From assembly GCF_005893125.1 (NCBI RefSeq), contig NZ_VCJS01000019.1:41643-105642 (forward strand): a stretch of 64,000 bases of DNA. The letters run 5' to 3'. The number at the start of each line of letters is the position of its first letter. The first letter of the stretch is position 1. The DNA comes from Nonomuraea basaltis. Its GTDB lineage: Bacteria; Actinomycetota; Actinomycetes; Streptosporangiales; Streptosporangiaceae. Position numbers and translations under genes: made by a program. This document shows positions 53,952-62,407 of this stretch, piece after piece. A model generated the notes under the pieces. It was not told where the DNA came from. It saw only the letters and a program-made list of their open reading frames with translations, and made no database searches.

Positions 53952-56900
53952 TCAGCGCAGGCGGCGCTCCAGCAGCAGCGCCCCGCGGCCCGCCAGCAGC
54001 GACGCGCACCACTCGCGCAGGTCCGCCGGCTTGGGCCCGCTCACCTCGCCACCGTCCAGCAGGTCTGCCCAGTCCAGCAGGGACTCGGCGAGCATGAGCG
54101 GCACCTCGCGCCGCTCGTGCACCTCGGCGGCCGCCTCGAAGTGCTCGGCGGCGCGCCGCGGGTCGCCCATCGTCACGCACAGGTGGGCCAGGTAGTGGTG
54201 CCCGCAGTGGTGCGCCACGGTCCCGTGCCCGAACGTCTCCCCGTCGGAGGCCAGCGAGTCGTACAGCCGCCCGGCCAGCTCCGCCCGCCCCAGCCGGCTG
54301 GCGGCCACGGCCAGGTTGTCCAGTGCGGGCCGGTGCGCCATGTTCCGCGGCGGCACCATGCCCTGGCCGGCCAGGATGCGCTCCAGCAGTGGGCCGGCTC
54401 CCTCGTCGTCCAGCTCGCACAGGTAGCGCAGCACCGCGTGCACGGGGTCCACGCGGGGCGCTTGGGCGGCGCGGCGCAGCCGGTCGCGCAGCTCCCACAG
54501 CCGCCCCTGGAGCCGGCGGATCTCGGCGATCTGCTCGGCGTAGATGACCACGGCCTCCAGGCGGCGGCCGATCTCGGAGCCGAGCCGCAGGGCCGCCGTC
54601 GCCTCCGCCTCGGCCTGTGCCAGGTCGCCCTGCATCAGGGTCAGGCCGGCCTTGGAGTAGCCGATCAGCCAGTGCAGGTGCGGCTGCGCCAGCCGGTGTG
54701 CCAGCTCGTCGGCCTGGTCGAGCAGCGTCGCCGCCCGGGCCGCATCGCCGCTGTCGAGCACCGGCGGGGTGCGCTGCACGTACGCGTGGAACAGCGCCAG
54801 GTCGTCGCCCGTCCTGCGGGCCGCCTCCAGCATCTCGTCGCCGTCGCGGTGCCTCTGGTGCAGCGGGTCGGCGGGGATGATGGTCAGGCTGCGCAGGCAC
54901 AGCACGAGGGCGAGCGTGCGCGGGTCGCCCGACTTGCGGGCCAGGGCCACCGCCTCGTCGCTCAGCGCGAAGCGCCGCTCTCCGTCGGGGGCCCAGATCA
55001 GCTCGGCGGCGAGGTGGGCCGCCAGCAGCGCCCTGGTGCTCACGTCGGTGGAGTCGACCAGCCGCCTGGCCTCGGTCAGCAAGGCGATGCGTTGCGGGTC
55101 GGGCGCGGCCGCGACGCTGGTGAAGGCGCGGTCACCGCCGAGCGCCGCCGTGACGATCAGGTCGCCGCGCTCGCACTCCCTGGCCAGATCGGCCGCCGCC
55201 ACCAGGGTCGGCCGGGCGTCCGGGTGGCCCGCCAGCCACATCGCCCGGCCGCACTCCATCAGCAGCTCCGCGCGCCGCTCCAGGTCGGCGCCGGGGAAGT
55301 CCTTCAGCAGCTCCAGCACCCGCTGGTACCAGGTGACCGCCTCGCGGTGCGCCAGCCCGGCCAGGGCGTGCTGCGCCGCGCGCACCGCCGCGTCCGCGGC
55401 CGCGCTCACCCGGGCCGGGTCGCGGCCGTGCTCGGCGGCGGCCAGCAGGTGAGCGGCCACGACGTACGGCCGCGACTCCATGGCCTTCGGGTCCGCCAGG
55501 CACAGCGCGTCGGCGACCTTCCCGTGCAGCAGCCCGGCACGCGGCGTGGAGAGCGTGGCGTAGAGGGCGTTCCTGGTCAGCTCGTGGGAGAACTGGCAGG
55601 TGGCGCCGTTCGACATGGTGACCAGGCCGGCGCCCATCGCCTCCTCCACCGCGGCCACGAAGCGGGCCTCGTCGAGGCCGAGGCCGAGCCGCAGCTCCGC
55701 GGACTCCATCCGCTCGCCCACGGCCAGCAGGCTGACCAGGTCTCTGGCGTCCGGGTGGAGCTGCGCCAGCCGGGCCAGCACCATCCTGGTGACCGAGTCG
55801 GGCACGGTCAGCGCGTCCAGGTCCTTGCCCGCGGCCACCTCCCTGGCCACCTCGCTGATCAGGAACGCGTTGCCGCCCGTGATCCGGTGCAGCAGCGCGG
55901 CGTCGCCGCCGGGGCGGACCTCCGCCAGCACGTCGGCGACCTCGTCGAGGCCGAACGACGAGACCTGGACGACGCGGCCGTCGGCGGTCAGCTTGTGCAG
56001 CTCCGGCATGGCCGACTCGACCGGCACCGGCCGCGACGTGGCCAGGATGAGCAGCGGCATGGCGTCGGCGTCGTACATGAGGGCGTGCAGCATCTGCAGC
56101 GACTCCAGCGTCGCCCACTGCAGGTCGTCGATCACCAGCAGCACCGGCCGCACGGTGGTCAGGCGCTCGATCAGGGTGCGCGCCGCCGCCATCAGGTGGT
56201 AGCGCTCCGACACCGGCTCGGTGGCCGGCGGCACCTGCAGCGACAGCGGCGGCGCGCCGAGCGACGGCGCCAGCCGGACGAGCTGGCCGCACTGCTGGTC
56301 GACCCCGGCCCGCAGCAGCAGCGCGGGCGAGGTGCGGGCCAGCCGCTCCACCGCGCCGGCGAACGGCTCGTACGCCTGCCGCGCCGGATCCGTGCACCGC
56401 CCCGCCAGCACCGTGAACTGCCGCTTGAGCGCCTGCCTGGCCACCATGGACGCCATCCGCGTCTTGCCCACCCCGGGGTCGCCCTCGAGGATCACCAGCC
56501 CGCTGCCGAACTCGGCCGCCGCCAGGTCCCCGTCCAGCGCCCGAAGCTCCTCTTCCCTGCCGACGAACGACAGCACGTGGCCGTTGTCCAGCCACGTGGG
56601 CAGCCCGCCGCTCTGGTGGTGGTCGGCGTTCTGCCAGTGCAGCTCGTACGTGTGCATCGGCTCGCGCAGCCCCTTGCCCGGCAGCCGCCCCAGGTCCTTG
56701 AACTCGTGCCGGCTCCGCCCCTGCGCCAGCCGCCGCACCAGGTCGGTGCAGAGCACCTGGCCGCCCTCGGCGACGGCGACCAGCCGGGCCGCCTCCACCG
56801 TCGGAAGCCCGCTGACGTCGTCGTGCCCCCAGCACACGTCGCCGGCGGCGAGCGCGGCCTTGATGGAGATCTTCTCCAGCGCCCGCTCGTTCTCGTCGGC

Positions 56901-57158
56901 CACCGCCTGCTCCACCGCGATGATCGCGTCAAGCCCCGCGGTCGCCGAGTCGAACACGGCCATCAGCCCGTCGCCCAGGCTCTTGGTGAACGTCGAGCCG
57001 CTCGTCGTCACCACGGAGTGGAGCAGCTGGTAGAGGCGGCGGAACACCACGTTGGCGCGCTCCTCGCCGAGCCTGATCCGCAGCGCGGTGGAGCTCACCA
57101 CGTCGGTGAACAGGATCGTCGCCGTCGTGAGCGTGCCCGGATCGTGTGGAGCGGTCAC
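53952..57158 (-). CDS. Class III cyclase-homology / AAA ATPase / TPR protein
   Basis: 1068 residues in three parts: a class III nucleotidyl cyclase domain (1 to about 165), an AAA/STAND ATPase (about 195-480; VGREEEL, Walker A EGDPGVGKTR, Walker B LLVIDDLQW), and a long TPR-like helical region to the end. Metal-binding D19 and D63 and the purine-site K59 are present, but the transition-state Asn of VNxAARL is replaced (TVEAARL, Val121), with Arg125 kept. Catalytic output is therefore doubtful; it may sense nucleotides. The family resembles mycobacterial cyclase-ATPase regulators but has no LuxR DNA-binding domain. GTG 57158 overlaps the MpaB stop (GTGA). Confidence 0.85.
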   Translation of the reverse strand: MTAPHDPGTLTTATILFTDVVSSTALRIRLGEERANVVFRRLYQLLHSVVTTSGSTFTKSLGDGLMAVFDSATAGLDAIIAVEQAVADENERALEKISIKAALAAGDVCWGHDDVSGLPTVEAARLVAVAEGGQVLCTDLVRRLAQGRSRHEFKDLGRLPGKGLREPMHTYELHWQNADHHQSGGLPTWLDNGHVLSFVGREEELRALDGDLAAAEFGSGLVILEGDPGVGKTRMASMVARQALKRQFTVLAGRCTDPARQAYEPFAGAVERLARTSPALLLRAGVDQQCGQLVRLAPSLGAPPLSLQVPPATEPVSERYHLMAAARTLIERLTTVRPVLLVIDDLQWATLESLQMLHALMYDADAMPLLILATSRPVPVESAMPELHKLTADGRVVQVSSFGLDEVADVLAEVRPGGDAALLHRITGGNAFLISEVAREVAAGKDLDALTVPDSVTRMVLARLAQLHPDARDLVSLLAVGERMESAELRLGLGLDEARFVAAVEEAMGAGLVTMSNGATCQFSHELTRNALYATLSTPRAGLLHGKVADALCLADPKAMESRPYVVAAHLLAAAEHGRDPARVSAAADAAVRAAQHALAGLAHREAVTWYQRVLELLKDFPGADLERRAELLMECGRAMWLAGHPDARPTLVAAADLARECERGDLIVTAALGGDRAFTSVAAAPDPQRIALLTEARRLVDSTDVSTRALLAAHLAAELIWAPDGERRFALSDEAVALARKSGDPRTLALVLCLRSLTIIPADPLHQRHRDGDEMLEAARRTGDDLALFHAYVQRTPPVLDSGDAARAATLLDQADELAHRLAQPHLHWLIGYSKAGLTLMQGDLAQAEAEATAALRLGSEIGRRLEAVVIYAEQIAEIRRLQGRLWELRDRLRRAAQAPRVDPVHAVLRYLCELDDEGAGPLLERILAGQGMVPPRNMAHRPALDNLAVAASRLGRAELAGRLYDSLASDGETFGHGTVAHHCGHHYLAHLCVTMGDPRRAAEHFEAAAEVHERREVPLMLAESLLDWADLLDGGEVSGPKPADLREWCASLLAGRGALLLERRLR

Positions 57159-58444
57159 GCGACCAGCCCCTTCCGCGCGGGCGCTCGCACCTTCTGCCGG
57201 ACGGTGGCACGCAGCTCGCGCGTCTTCACGGCGGTCTTCGACTGCCTGATCCGCCACGCGCGGGCCAGCTCGCCGGGGATCCGGAACGCCGCCTGCCCGC
57301 CGGAGTGGCGGTCGATCAGGGCGACCACGATGTGCCGCCCGGCCCTGCGCATCAGCCAGCGGACCACACCGTCGACCGGCCGGCCCAGCCACGGGCGCCG
57401 GTGCGCCGCCCGCGCCGCGCTGAACAGGGCGGTGAACCACCAGGCGGCCGGCGGCACGCCGAGCAGCTCCGGCACCCGGTCGGCCCCGTGGGCGGCGTCG
57501 CGGAAGACCCAGTGCACCAGGCTGCGCGGCAGCTTGCGCCACCCCAGGTGCATGAACTCCTCCATCTCCTCCAGAAGCCTGGCCATCAGCCGGCGGCCCT
57601 CATCGCTGGACTCGTAGAGACGGCCCAGGCGCTCGCTGACCGGGTCGACGTCGTCGAGCGTGAGCGGCCGCTCCCGGCACGCCTCCACGCCCATGAGGTG
57701 GCCGAACACGCTCCACGTGTAGAGGTGGGCGGCGCGCTGGTCGTCCGTCAGCACCACGCCCATGCTCTCCAGAGCCTCCCACGTCACCACGGAGAAGTCG
57801 AAGATGGTGGCCAGCAGGAGCTCCTGGTTGACGGGCGGCCCGAACCGCTCGGTGTCCCAGTGGTCGCCGAAGCGCTCGTCGACGAGGGCGCGCACGAACG
57901 AGTGCAGGATGCGCAGCCCGATCGCCGTGGTGTGGCCGGGGCCGCCGGGCCGCAGGCTGCCGGTCGCCTTCAGTCCCATGACGTCGACCAGCATCTGCCC
58001 GGTCTCCGCCACCCGGCGGGTGAGGCTGTGCGTGGCCAGGTTGGACACGCCGGCCAGCACCTTGGCGCTGGACACCTCGACGTACGCCATCGGCAGGCAC
58101 TTGCAGAACAGCGCGGCCGACTGGTAGAGCCCGTAGTCGGCGAACACGGCCTGGCCCTTGGCCAGCAGCTCGGTGTCGTCGCCCCAGCCGGGCAGGTGTT
58201 TGGCGAAGTCGAGGGCGTCGAAGATGGTGGAGGCGGGCGGCTCGCCCGAGGGCGCCCTGGCCTCCCGCTTGGCCCGCCCCAGCTCCTCGACGACGGCCTT
58301 CACCAGCTCCAGCGGCCCGCTCCCGTCGGGCTGCTCCTTCAGATAGCGGGCCACCACCTCGTCGATGTCCGGGTCCGCCATCTGCCTGAGGTGCCGGAAC
58401 CTCTCTTCCGGCCAGCGCTCATTGGCGCCGTTGCGATCGTTCAT
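57155..58444 (-). CDS. MpaB/DUF2236-family oxygenase
   Basis: 429 residues. The DUF2236 core is clear: ATHSLTRRVAETGQM, HTTAIGLRILHSFVRALV, FGPPVNQELLLATIFDFSVVTWEALESMGV (shown in parts: GPPVNQE, TIFDFSVV) and YTWSVFGHLMGVEA. The family includes the fungal MpaB oxygenase and latex-clearing protein (rubber oxygenase), which bind heme b; substrates of bacterial relatives are mostly unknown. C-terminal ~90 residues are strongly basic. ATG 58444 has GGAG upstream, 22 bp after the crp-like gene, and the stop overlaps the cyclase-ATPase start. Confidence 0.83.
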   Translation of the reverse strand: MNDRNGANERWPEERFRHLRQMADPDIDEVVARYLKEQPDGSGPLELVKAVVEELGRAKREARAPSGEPPASTIFDALDFAKHLPGWGDDTELLAKGQAVFADYGLYQSAALFCKCLPMAYVEVSSAKVLAGVSNLATHSLTRRVAETGQMLVDVMGLKATGSLRPGGPGHTTAIGLRILHSFVRALVDERFGDHWDTERFGPPVNQELLLATIFDFSVVTWEALESMGVVLTDDQRAAHLYTWSVFGHLMGVEACRERPLTLDDVDPVSERLGRLYESSDEGRRLMARLLEEMEEFMHLGWRKLPRSLVHWVFRDAAHGADRVPELLGVPPAAWWFTALFSAARAAHRRPWLGRPVDGVVRWLMRRAGRHIVVALIDRHSGGQAAFRIPGELARAWRIRQSKTAVKTRELRATVRQKVRAPARKGLVA

Positions 58445-58466
58445 GTGCCCCGTACTCCAGATTCGG

Positions 58467-59177
58467 TCAGAGACCGCCCCGCTTGCGCAGGGCGGCGACA
58501 TCCAGCAGCGTGATCGTCCGGCCCTCGATGGCGATGAGCTCCCGCGACACGAGTGACTGCAGCGCGCGGTTCACCGCCGGCCGGGTCGCGCCGATCAGCG
58601 CGGCGAGGTCCGACTGCGTCAGCCCGGGCAGGTCCACCACGCCCTGCGTCCCGCCGCTCTTGTCGGCCAGCTGCAGCAGCAGCTTGGCCAGCCGCCCGCC
58701 CAGGTCGAGGAAGGCCAGGTCGGCCGCCTGGCCGGTGAGCCTGCGCACCATGTGCCCGAGCAGGCGCAGGAACTCGTCGGCCAGGCCGGGATGCTCCCGC
58801 ATCAGCTCCAGCAGCCGCGCTCTGGGCAGCGCGAACACCCACGCCGGCCGCACGGTGACGATCGAGGCCGAGCGCGGCGAGCCGTCCAGCAGCGCCATTT
58901 CGCCGAACGTGTCGCCGCGGGTCAGCATGTTGAGCACGATCTCGTCGCCGTGCTCCGTGGTGAACACCACCTTCACCAGGCCGTCCAGCAGCACGTAGAG
59001 AGACTCCCCCGGGTCCCCCTGGTGGAAGATGATCTGCCCGGACCGGTATCTCCGCGCGTGCCCGGCCCGCGCCGTGCTCTGGATGCCGCTCTCTCCGAGT
59101 ACGCGGAACAGGGGGATCTCCGCCAGCACGGCGGCGACCGGCCGGACGTCGTGTGGAACCCCGCTGCGCCCGCTCAT
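58467..59177 (-). CDS. Crp/Fnr-family transcriptional regulator
   Basis: 236 residues: cyclic-nucleotide-binding domain (about 20-140; FHQGDPGESLYVLLDG, GDTFGEMALLDGSPRSASIV with the Glu and Arg-Ser of a phosphate cassette), dimer helix (about 140-165) and a winged helix-turn-helix (LTQSDLAALIGATRPAVNRALQSL). The phosphate cassette GEMALLDGSPRSA is close to that of cAMP-binding Crp. Located first in the crp-mpaB-cyclase operon and divergent from the ECF sigma gene, so it may regulate both. ATG 59177; the longer frame is a shadow. Confidence 0.92.
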   Translation of the reverse strand: MSGRSGVPHDVRPVAAVLAEIPLFRVLGESGIQSTARAGHARRYRSGQIIFHQGDPGESLYVLLDGLVKVVFTTEHGDEIVLNMLTRGDTFGEMALLDGSPRSASIVTVRPAWVFALPRARLLELMREHPGLADEFLRLLGHMVRRLTGQAADLAFLDLGGRLAKLLLQLADKSGGTQGVVDLPGLTQSDLAALIGATRPAVNRALQSLVSRELIAIEGRTITLLDVAALRKRGGL

Positions 59178-59365
59178 GAAAGAACTTTAGGCCGCAATCG
59201 GCGCCCGGGCAGTATGCGGTAAGCGATCTTTCGTATGTCGCGAATGTGACGAGGAACACACCGGGACTGTCATGTCCGGAACAGACCGCGCGGATCCTCA
59301 GGCGGACCGTAGGGGTGCCGGCCGGAAATGGCCCCCCGAGTACCCGGACCGGCAGGGAGACGGAC
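59178..59365. promoter_or_regulatory. Divergent control region, crp-like gene / ECF sigma gene
   Basis: 188 bp. A Crp-type site TGTGA-N6-ACACA (59245-59260; 9 of 10 consensus bases) overlaps GGAAC at 59253-59257, which with TGTC at 59273-59276 (15-bp spacer) looks like an ECF-type promoter. AGGGAGA (about 59354-59360) is the sigma-gene ribosome site. Confidence 0.45.
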
Positions 59366-59938
59366 ATGCAGTTGGATACCATCGAACGCCTCGACACGGG
59401 CGCGCTGGTGTCTGCCGCGCAGGACGGCGACGCCGGAGCCTGGAAGCGGCTGGTCGAGGAGTTCACCCCCATGCTGAGGGCGCGCATCCGCCGCTTCAGG
59501 CTCAGCCACGAGGACGCCCAGGACGTGCTGCAGACCACCTGGCTGCTGGCCTGGCAGAACCTCAAGAGCGTGACCGACGGGCAGCGGATGGCCGGTTGGC
59601 TGGCCACGATCGCCTTCCGCGAGTGCCTGAAGCTGACCAAGAGAACGAAGGAGATCTGCACCCCCGACCTGGACACGCTGGGCAGCACGGATGACGTGGA
59701 CAGGGAACTGGCCAGGATCTGGCTGGCCGGCACGCTCGCCGAGCTGGTCGAGGAGCTGCCGGACGCGCAGCGGGTCCTGTTCAGGGCGCTCACGGAAACC
59801 TCCGAGCCGCACTACGTGGACGTGGCACGCAGGCTGGGCAGGCCGGTCGGGAGCATCGGGCCCACCCGAGCCCGCTGTTTCGCGAAGCTACGCGGGCTCC
59901 TCCAGGCCCGCGAGATCACCAGGGACTTCCTGGACTGA
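59366..59938 (+). CDS. ECF-subfamily RNA polymerase sigma factor
   Basis: 190 residues with only regions 2 and 4. Region 2: LVEEFTPMLRARIRRFRLSHEDAQDVLQTTW..., including the DAQDVLQ core contact and WLATIAFRECLK. Region 4: LPDAQRVLFRAL, then helix-turn-helix VDVARRLGRPVGSIGPTRARC. ATG 59366 has AGGGAGA upstream; the open frame from 59246 lacks one. No anti-sigma factor gene is adjacent; the neighbouring 422-residue protein shows no anti-sigma signature. Convergent with that gene, one base apart. Confidence 0.9.
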   Translation: MQLDTIERLDTGALVSAAQDGDAGAWKRLVEEFTPMLRARIRRFRLSHEDAQDVLQTTWLLAWQNLKSVTDGQRMAGWLATIAFRECLKLTKRTKEICTPDLDTLGSTDDVDRELARIWLAGTLAELVEELPDAQRVLFRALTETSEPHYVDVARRLGRPVGSIGPTRARCFAKLRGLLQAREITRDFLD

Positions 59939-59939
59939 C

Positions 59940-61208
59940 TTACTCGGCCGGCGTGTCAAGCAGGATCGCCTCCAGGAACGGCTCGAAGTCGAAGTGCGCC
60001 ATCTCGTACGCGTCCGGGTCGGTCTCGGCCGGGTAGCGGTAGACCTTGCGCCGGATGGCGGGCAGGTCGGGGTTGCTCTTGAACAGGTCGCTGATGGCCT
60101 CGGGCACCAGTCCCCGTTTCATCTCCTCCGCGAGCCCGTCGGCGACCTTCTTGTCGAAGGGGACGTCGTAGAGCGCGCCCACATGCTGGTAGACGCGGAA
60201 ATAGCTGACGATGAAGCGCATGCGGTCGGGGTAGGAGACCCAGTCGGCGACCCCGGCCATGGACGCTTCCTGGTCCTCGGTGATGAACTCCTCGGCCAGC
60301 TTGCGCACGCGCTCGTTCTGGATCGGCGCCCACACCTTCGCCAGGTCCACGCCCTCGGGCGCGGTGAGCGGTCTGCCGACCTTGATGTCGCTCAGCGGCG
60401 TGCGCACGTAGAACAGGTGGCGGGTGTAGAGCGAGGCCCACAGCTCCTCGAGTTTGCGGGTCAGCCACGGCTGGTCCTCGTGCCGGGCGCTGTAGAGGCG
60501 GAACCGGGGGAAGGGGCGGCGGGTCGCCAGGGAGCGCAGCGACCGCCACGACACCCGGGTCAGCCACCTGACGGGCCGGTAGAGCACCAGTTCCAGGGCT
60601 TTCTGCGCACGTTTCTGCTCGTACGCCGACAGCGCGATGTTGGCCCCCAGCATCAGCTCCGCCCGGACGGCCGGGTCGGTGGCCTGCTTCGCCTCATGCA
60701 GCAGCTGCGCGGCCTCCTTCAGGTAGCGGGCGTCGGCCTTCTCCAGCAGGTCCGTCAGGAACTCCGGCGGCGTCGGCGTCAGCTCCGACTCCGGGCTCAC
60801 CTTCAGGAACCGGTCAGGCGTGTCGTTCCACAGGTTGACCGCGAGGCTGGCCGTCTCCAGGAAGATGGCGCGGTTGGCGAGCGCGAGCCCGAGCTGGTAG
60901 CTGGGGCCCAGCAGGGTCAGCAACGTCGCGCGAAACAGCCGCCGCAAGCGGCGCGGCACCCGGAACCGGCGCCCGAAGTCCTCGATGAAGGGCGAGTCGG
61001 GGGTGAGGTCGAGGCTCTCGCCCACCGCCTTGGAGGTCCACGTGGCGTAGCAGTACCAGTTGTTGGACTCCTTGCCGAGATGCTCGGCCAGGTCGCCGGC
61101 GACGCGGTGGTAGCTGTAGGCGATGACCATCGCCTCGAGTGCCGGACTCCGGTCCTTGTAGGCCGCGATGCGCAGCACGTCGTCCGCGGTCATCGGAGTG
61201 TCGGACAT
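59940..61208 (-). CDS. Unrecognised 422-residue, mostly helical protein
   Basis: No family recognised. It is rich in Leu/Arg/Ala/Glu with few Cys and no signal peptide. Notable segments: MVIAYSYHRVAGDLAEHL, SNNWYCYATWTSKAVGES near residue 50-65 (aromatic-rich), LANRAIFLETASLAVNLWND, a basic stretch near 230 (LYRPVRWLTRVSWRSLRSL), and an acidic C terminus. The spaced His/Glu residues in helices recall helical-bundle enzymes, but no motif is complete. ATG 61208 has GGGAG six bases upstream. Its 3' end abuts the ECF sigma gene, and its size and helical make-up invite comparison with the nearby MpaB protein. Confidence 0.8.
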   Translation of the reverse strand: MSDTPMTADDVLRIAAYKDRSPALEAMVIAYSYHRVAGDLAEHLGKESNNWYCYATWTSKAVGESLDLTPDSPFIEDFGRRFRVPRRLRRLFRATLLTLLGPSYQLGLALANRAIFLETASLAVNLWNDTPDRFLKVSPESELTPTPPEFLTDLLEKADARYLKEAAQLLHEAKQATDPAVRAELMLGANIALSAYEQKRAQKALELVLYRPVRWLTRVSWRSLRSLATRRPFPRFRLYSARHEDQPWLTRKLEELWASLYTRHLFYVRTPLSDIKVGRPLTAPEGVDLAKVWAPIQNERVRKLAEEFITEDQEASMAGVADWVSYPDRMRFIVSYFRVYQHVGALYDVPFDKKVADGLAEEMKRGLVPEAISDLFKSNPDLPAIRRKVYRYPAETDPDAYEMAHFDFEPFLEAILLDTPAE

Positions 61209-61414
61209 GGGGTCTCCCGTTTGCTGGTCCCGTCGCCTCAAGGAGTAAGAGTGTCTCCAGGGGCGTCAGATACAGGCCGGCGGCCGGCTTTGCCTCCCCG
61301 TGACCACCGGACCGGCCTCGAGCGTAGAAGGGGTCGCTTGCGACCGGCTTGCAGGATGCCGGGCGGCGAAGTGACCACGGGTGTCACGCGATCGCGGCGC
61401 GACGCGGCCTCATC

Positions 61415-62278
61415 TCACAGGGCGAGGGTCTGGCCTGCCTCGATGGCCTCGCGGACGCTCCTGGCCAGGGTCTCCTCCAGCGCGTCGCCGTGGGCGGTGA
61501 GCGCGCCGATCCCCTCGGCGTCGTCCGTGTGGGCCAGCAGCTCGCGGTACTTGTCGTTGTTCCCCAGCGCTTCGCGCGCTCTCAGGGCGGCGTCCGCCTC
61601 CTGGACCCGGCGGGCGTACTGCTCCAGGCCCTCGACCCTGGCCGTCACGGCGGCGACCGAGCGATCCAGCGCGTCCTGCTGGGGCCGCAACACGGCCAGC
61701 AGCTCCGGCGTCACCACGCCCCGGCGGGCGCGGCGCTGCTCTTCCTGCAGCTCCGTCTGCATCCGCAGCAGCCTCGCGATCTCCCAGATCTGGCTGGGCA
61801 GCAGCACCTCGTTGGCCAGGTCGTCCAGCAGGCGCCGGCGCATGACCTCCGACCGGTAGACGATCGCGACGGCGCGCCTGGCGCGCTCCAGAAGGGCCCG
61901 CGCGGGCGGGGAGAGCTCGGCGACGACCACGAACCTGTCCCGGTACGGCGAGCTCGGGACGTCCCGGGCGAGCCTGGGGATGAAGCAGTCGAGGACGGCC
62001 AGGCGCTCCGCGCCGGTCAGCGCCGGGTCGATGACGAGGTCGACCGTGCGCCTGACCTGGAACCTCTCCTGGGCCAGCAGGCGCGCCTCCTCCGCGGTGA
62101 GGGCTCTGCGGCGGGTCACGTCGTGCGCGAGGACGAAGCCGCACAGGGCGATGGGGGCGAGCAGCACGGCGACGACCGCGGCGGCGGGTCCGAGCCGCAC
62201 GTAGAGGGTGACTCCGGTGACGAGGACCGCGGAGCAGACCGAGATCGTCGCCAGCGCCCAGCCGCAGCCTCTGGCCAC
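61415..62278 (-). CDS. Membrane-anchored coiled-coil protein, unknown
   Basis: 287 residues. Two N-terminal membrane helices (about 6-27 and 31-50), then a soluble helical domain with long Glu/Arg/Leu/Ala stretches (about 150-265) likely to be coiled coil (MQTELQEEQRRARRG, RVEGLEQYARRVQEADAALR). No known domain recognised. GTG 62278 with GGAGGG six bases upstream. Stand-alone between the unknown 422-residue gene and an SDR gene, all on the minus strand. Confidence 0.72.
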   Translation of the reverse strand: MARGCGWALATISVCSAVLVTGVTLYVRLGPAAAVVAVLLAPIALCGFVLAHDVTRRRALTAEEARLLAQERFQVRRTVDLVIDPALTGAERLAVLDCFIPRLARDVPSSPYRDRFVVVAELSPPARALLERARRAVAIVYRSEVMRRRLLDDLANEVLLPSQIWEIARLLRMQTELQEEQRRARRGVVTPELLAVLRPQQDALDRSVAAVTARVEGLEQYARRVQEADAALRAREALGNNDKYRELLAHTDDAEGIGALTAHGDALEETLARSVREAIEAGQTLAL

Positions 62279-62407
62279 GCCGTCCCTCCTCGAAGCGAGT
62301 TCCGAAGTGCCCTGAGAGTCACAATAGCCGCCACTTTCGCGGGGATCACGACTTTTGCGATGAGTGTCGCGATCGGCGCTGGGCGCTCCCCGAGCGTCCC
62401 GCGTACG

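Noticed and set aside
54117..57617. 1166-codon plus-strand frame opposite the cyclase-ATPase gene
   Set aside because: Composition (Gln/Arg/His/Val-rich, no domain) is that of a shadow; the minus-strand gene has clear cyclase, AAA and TPR segments.
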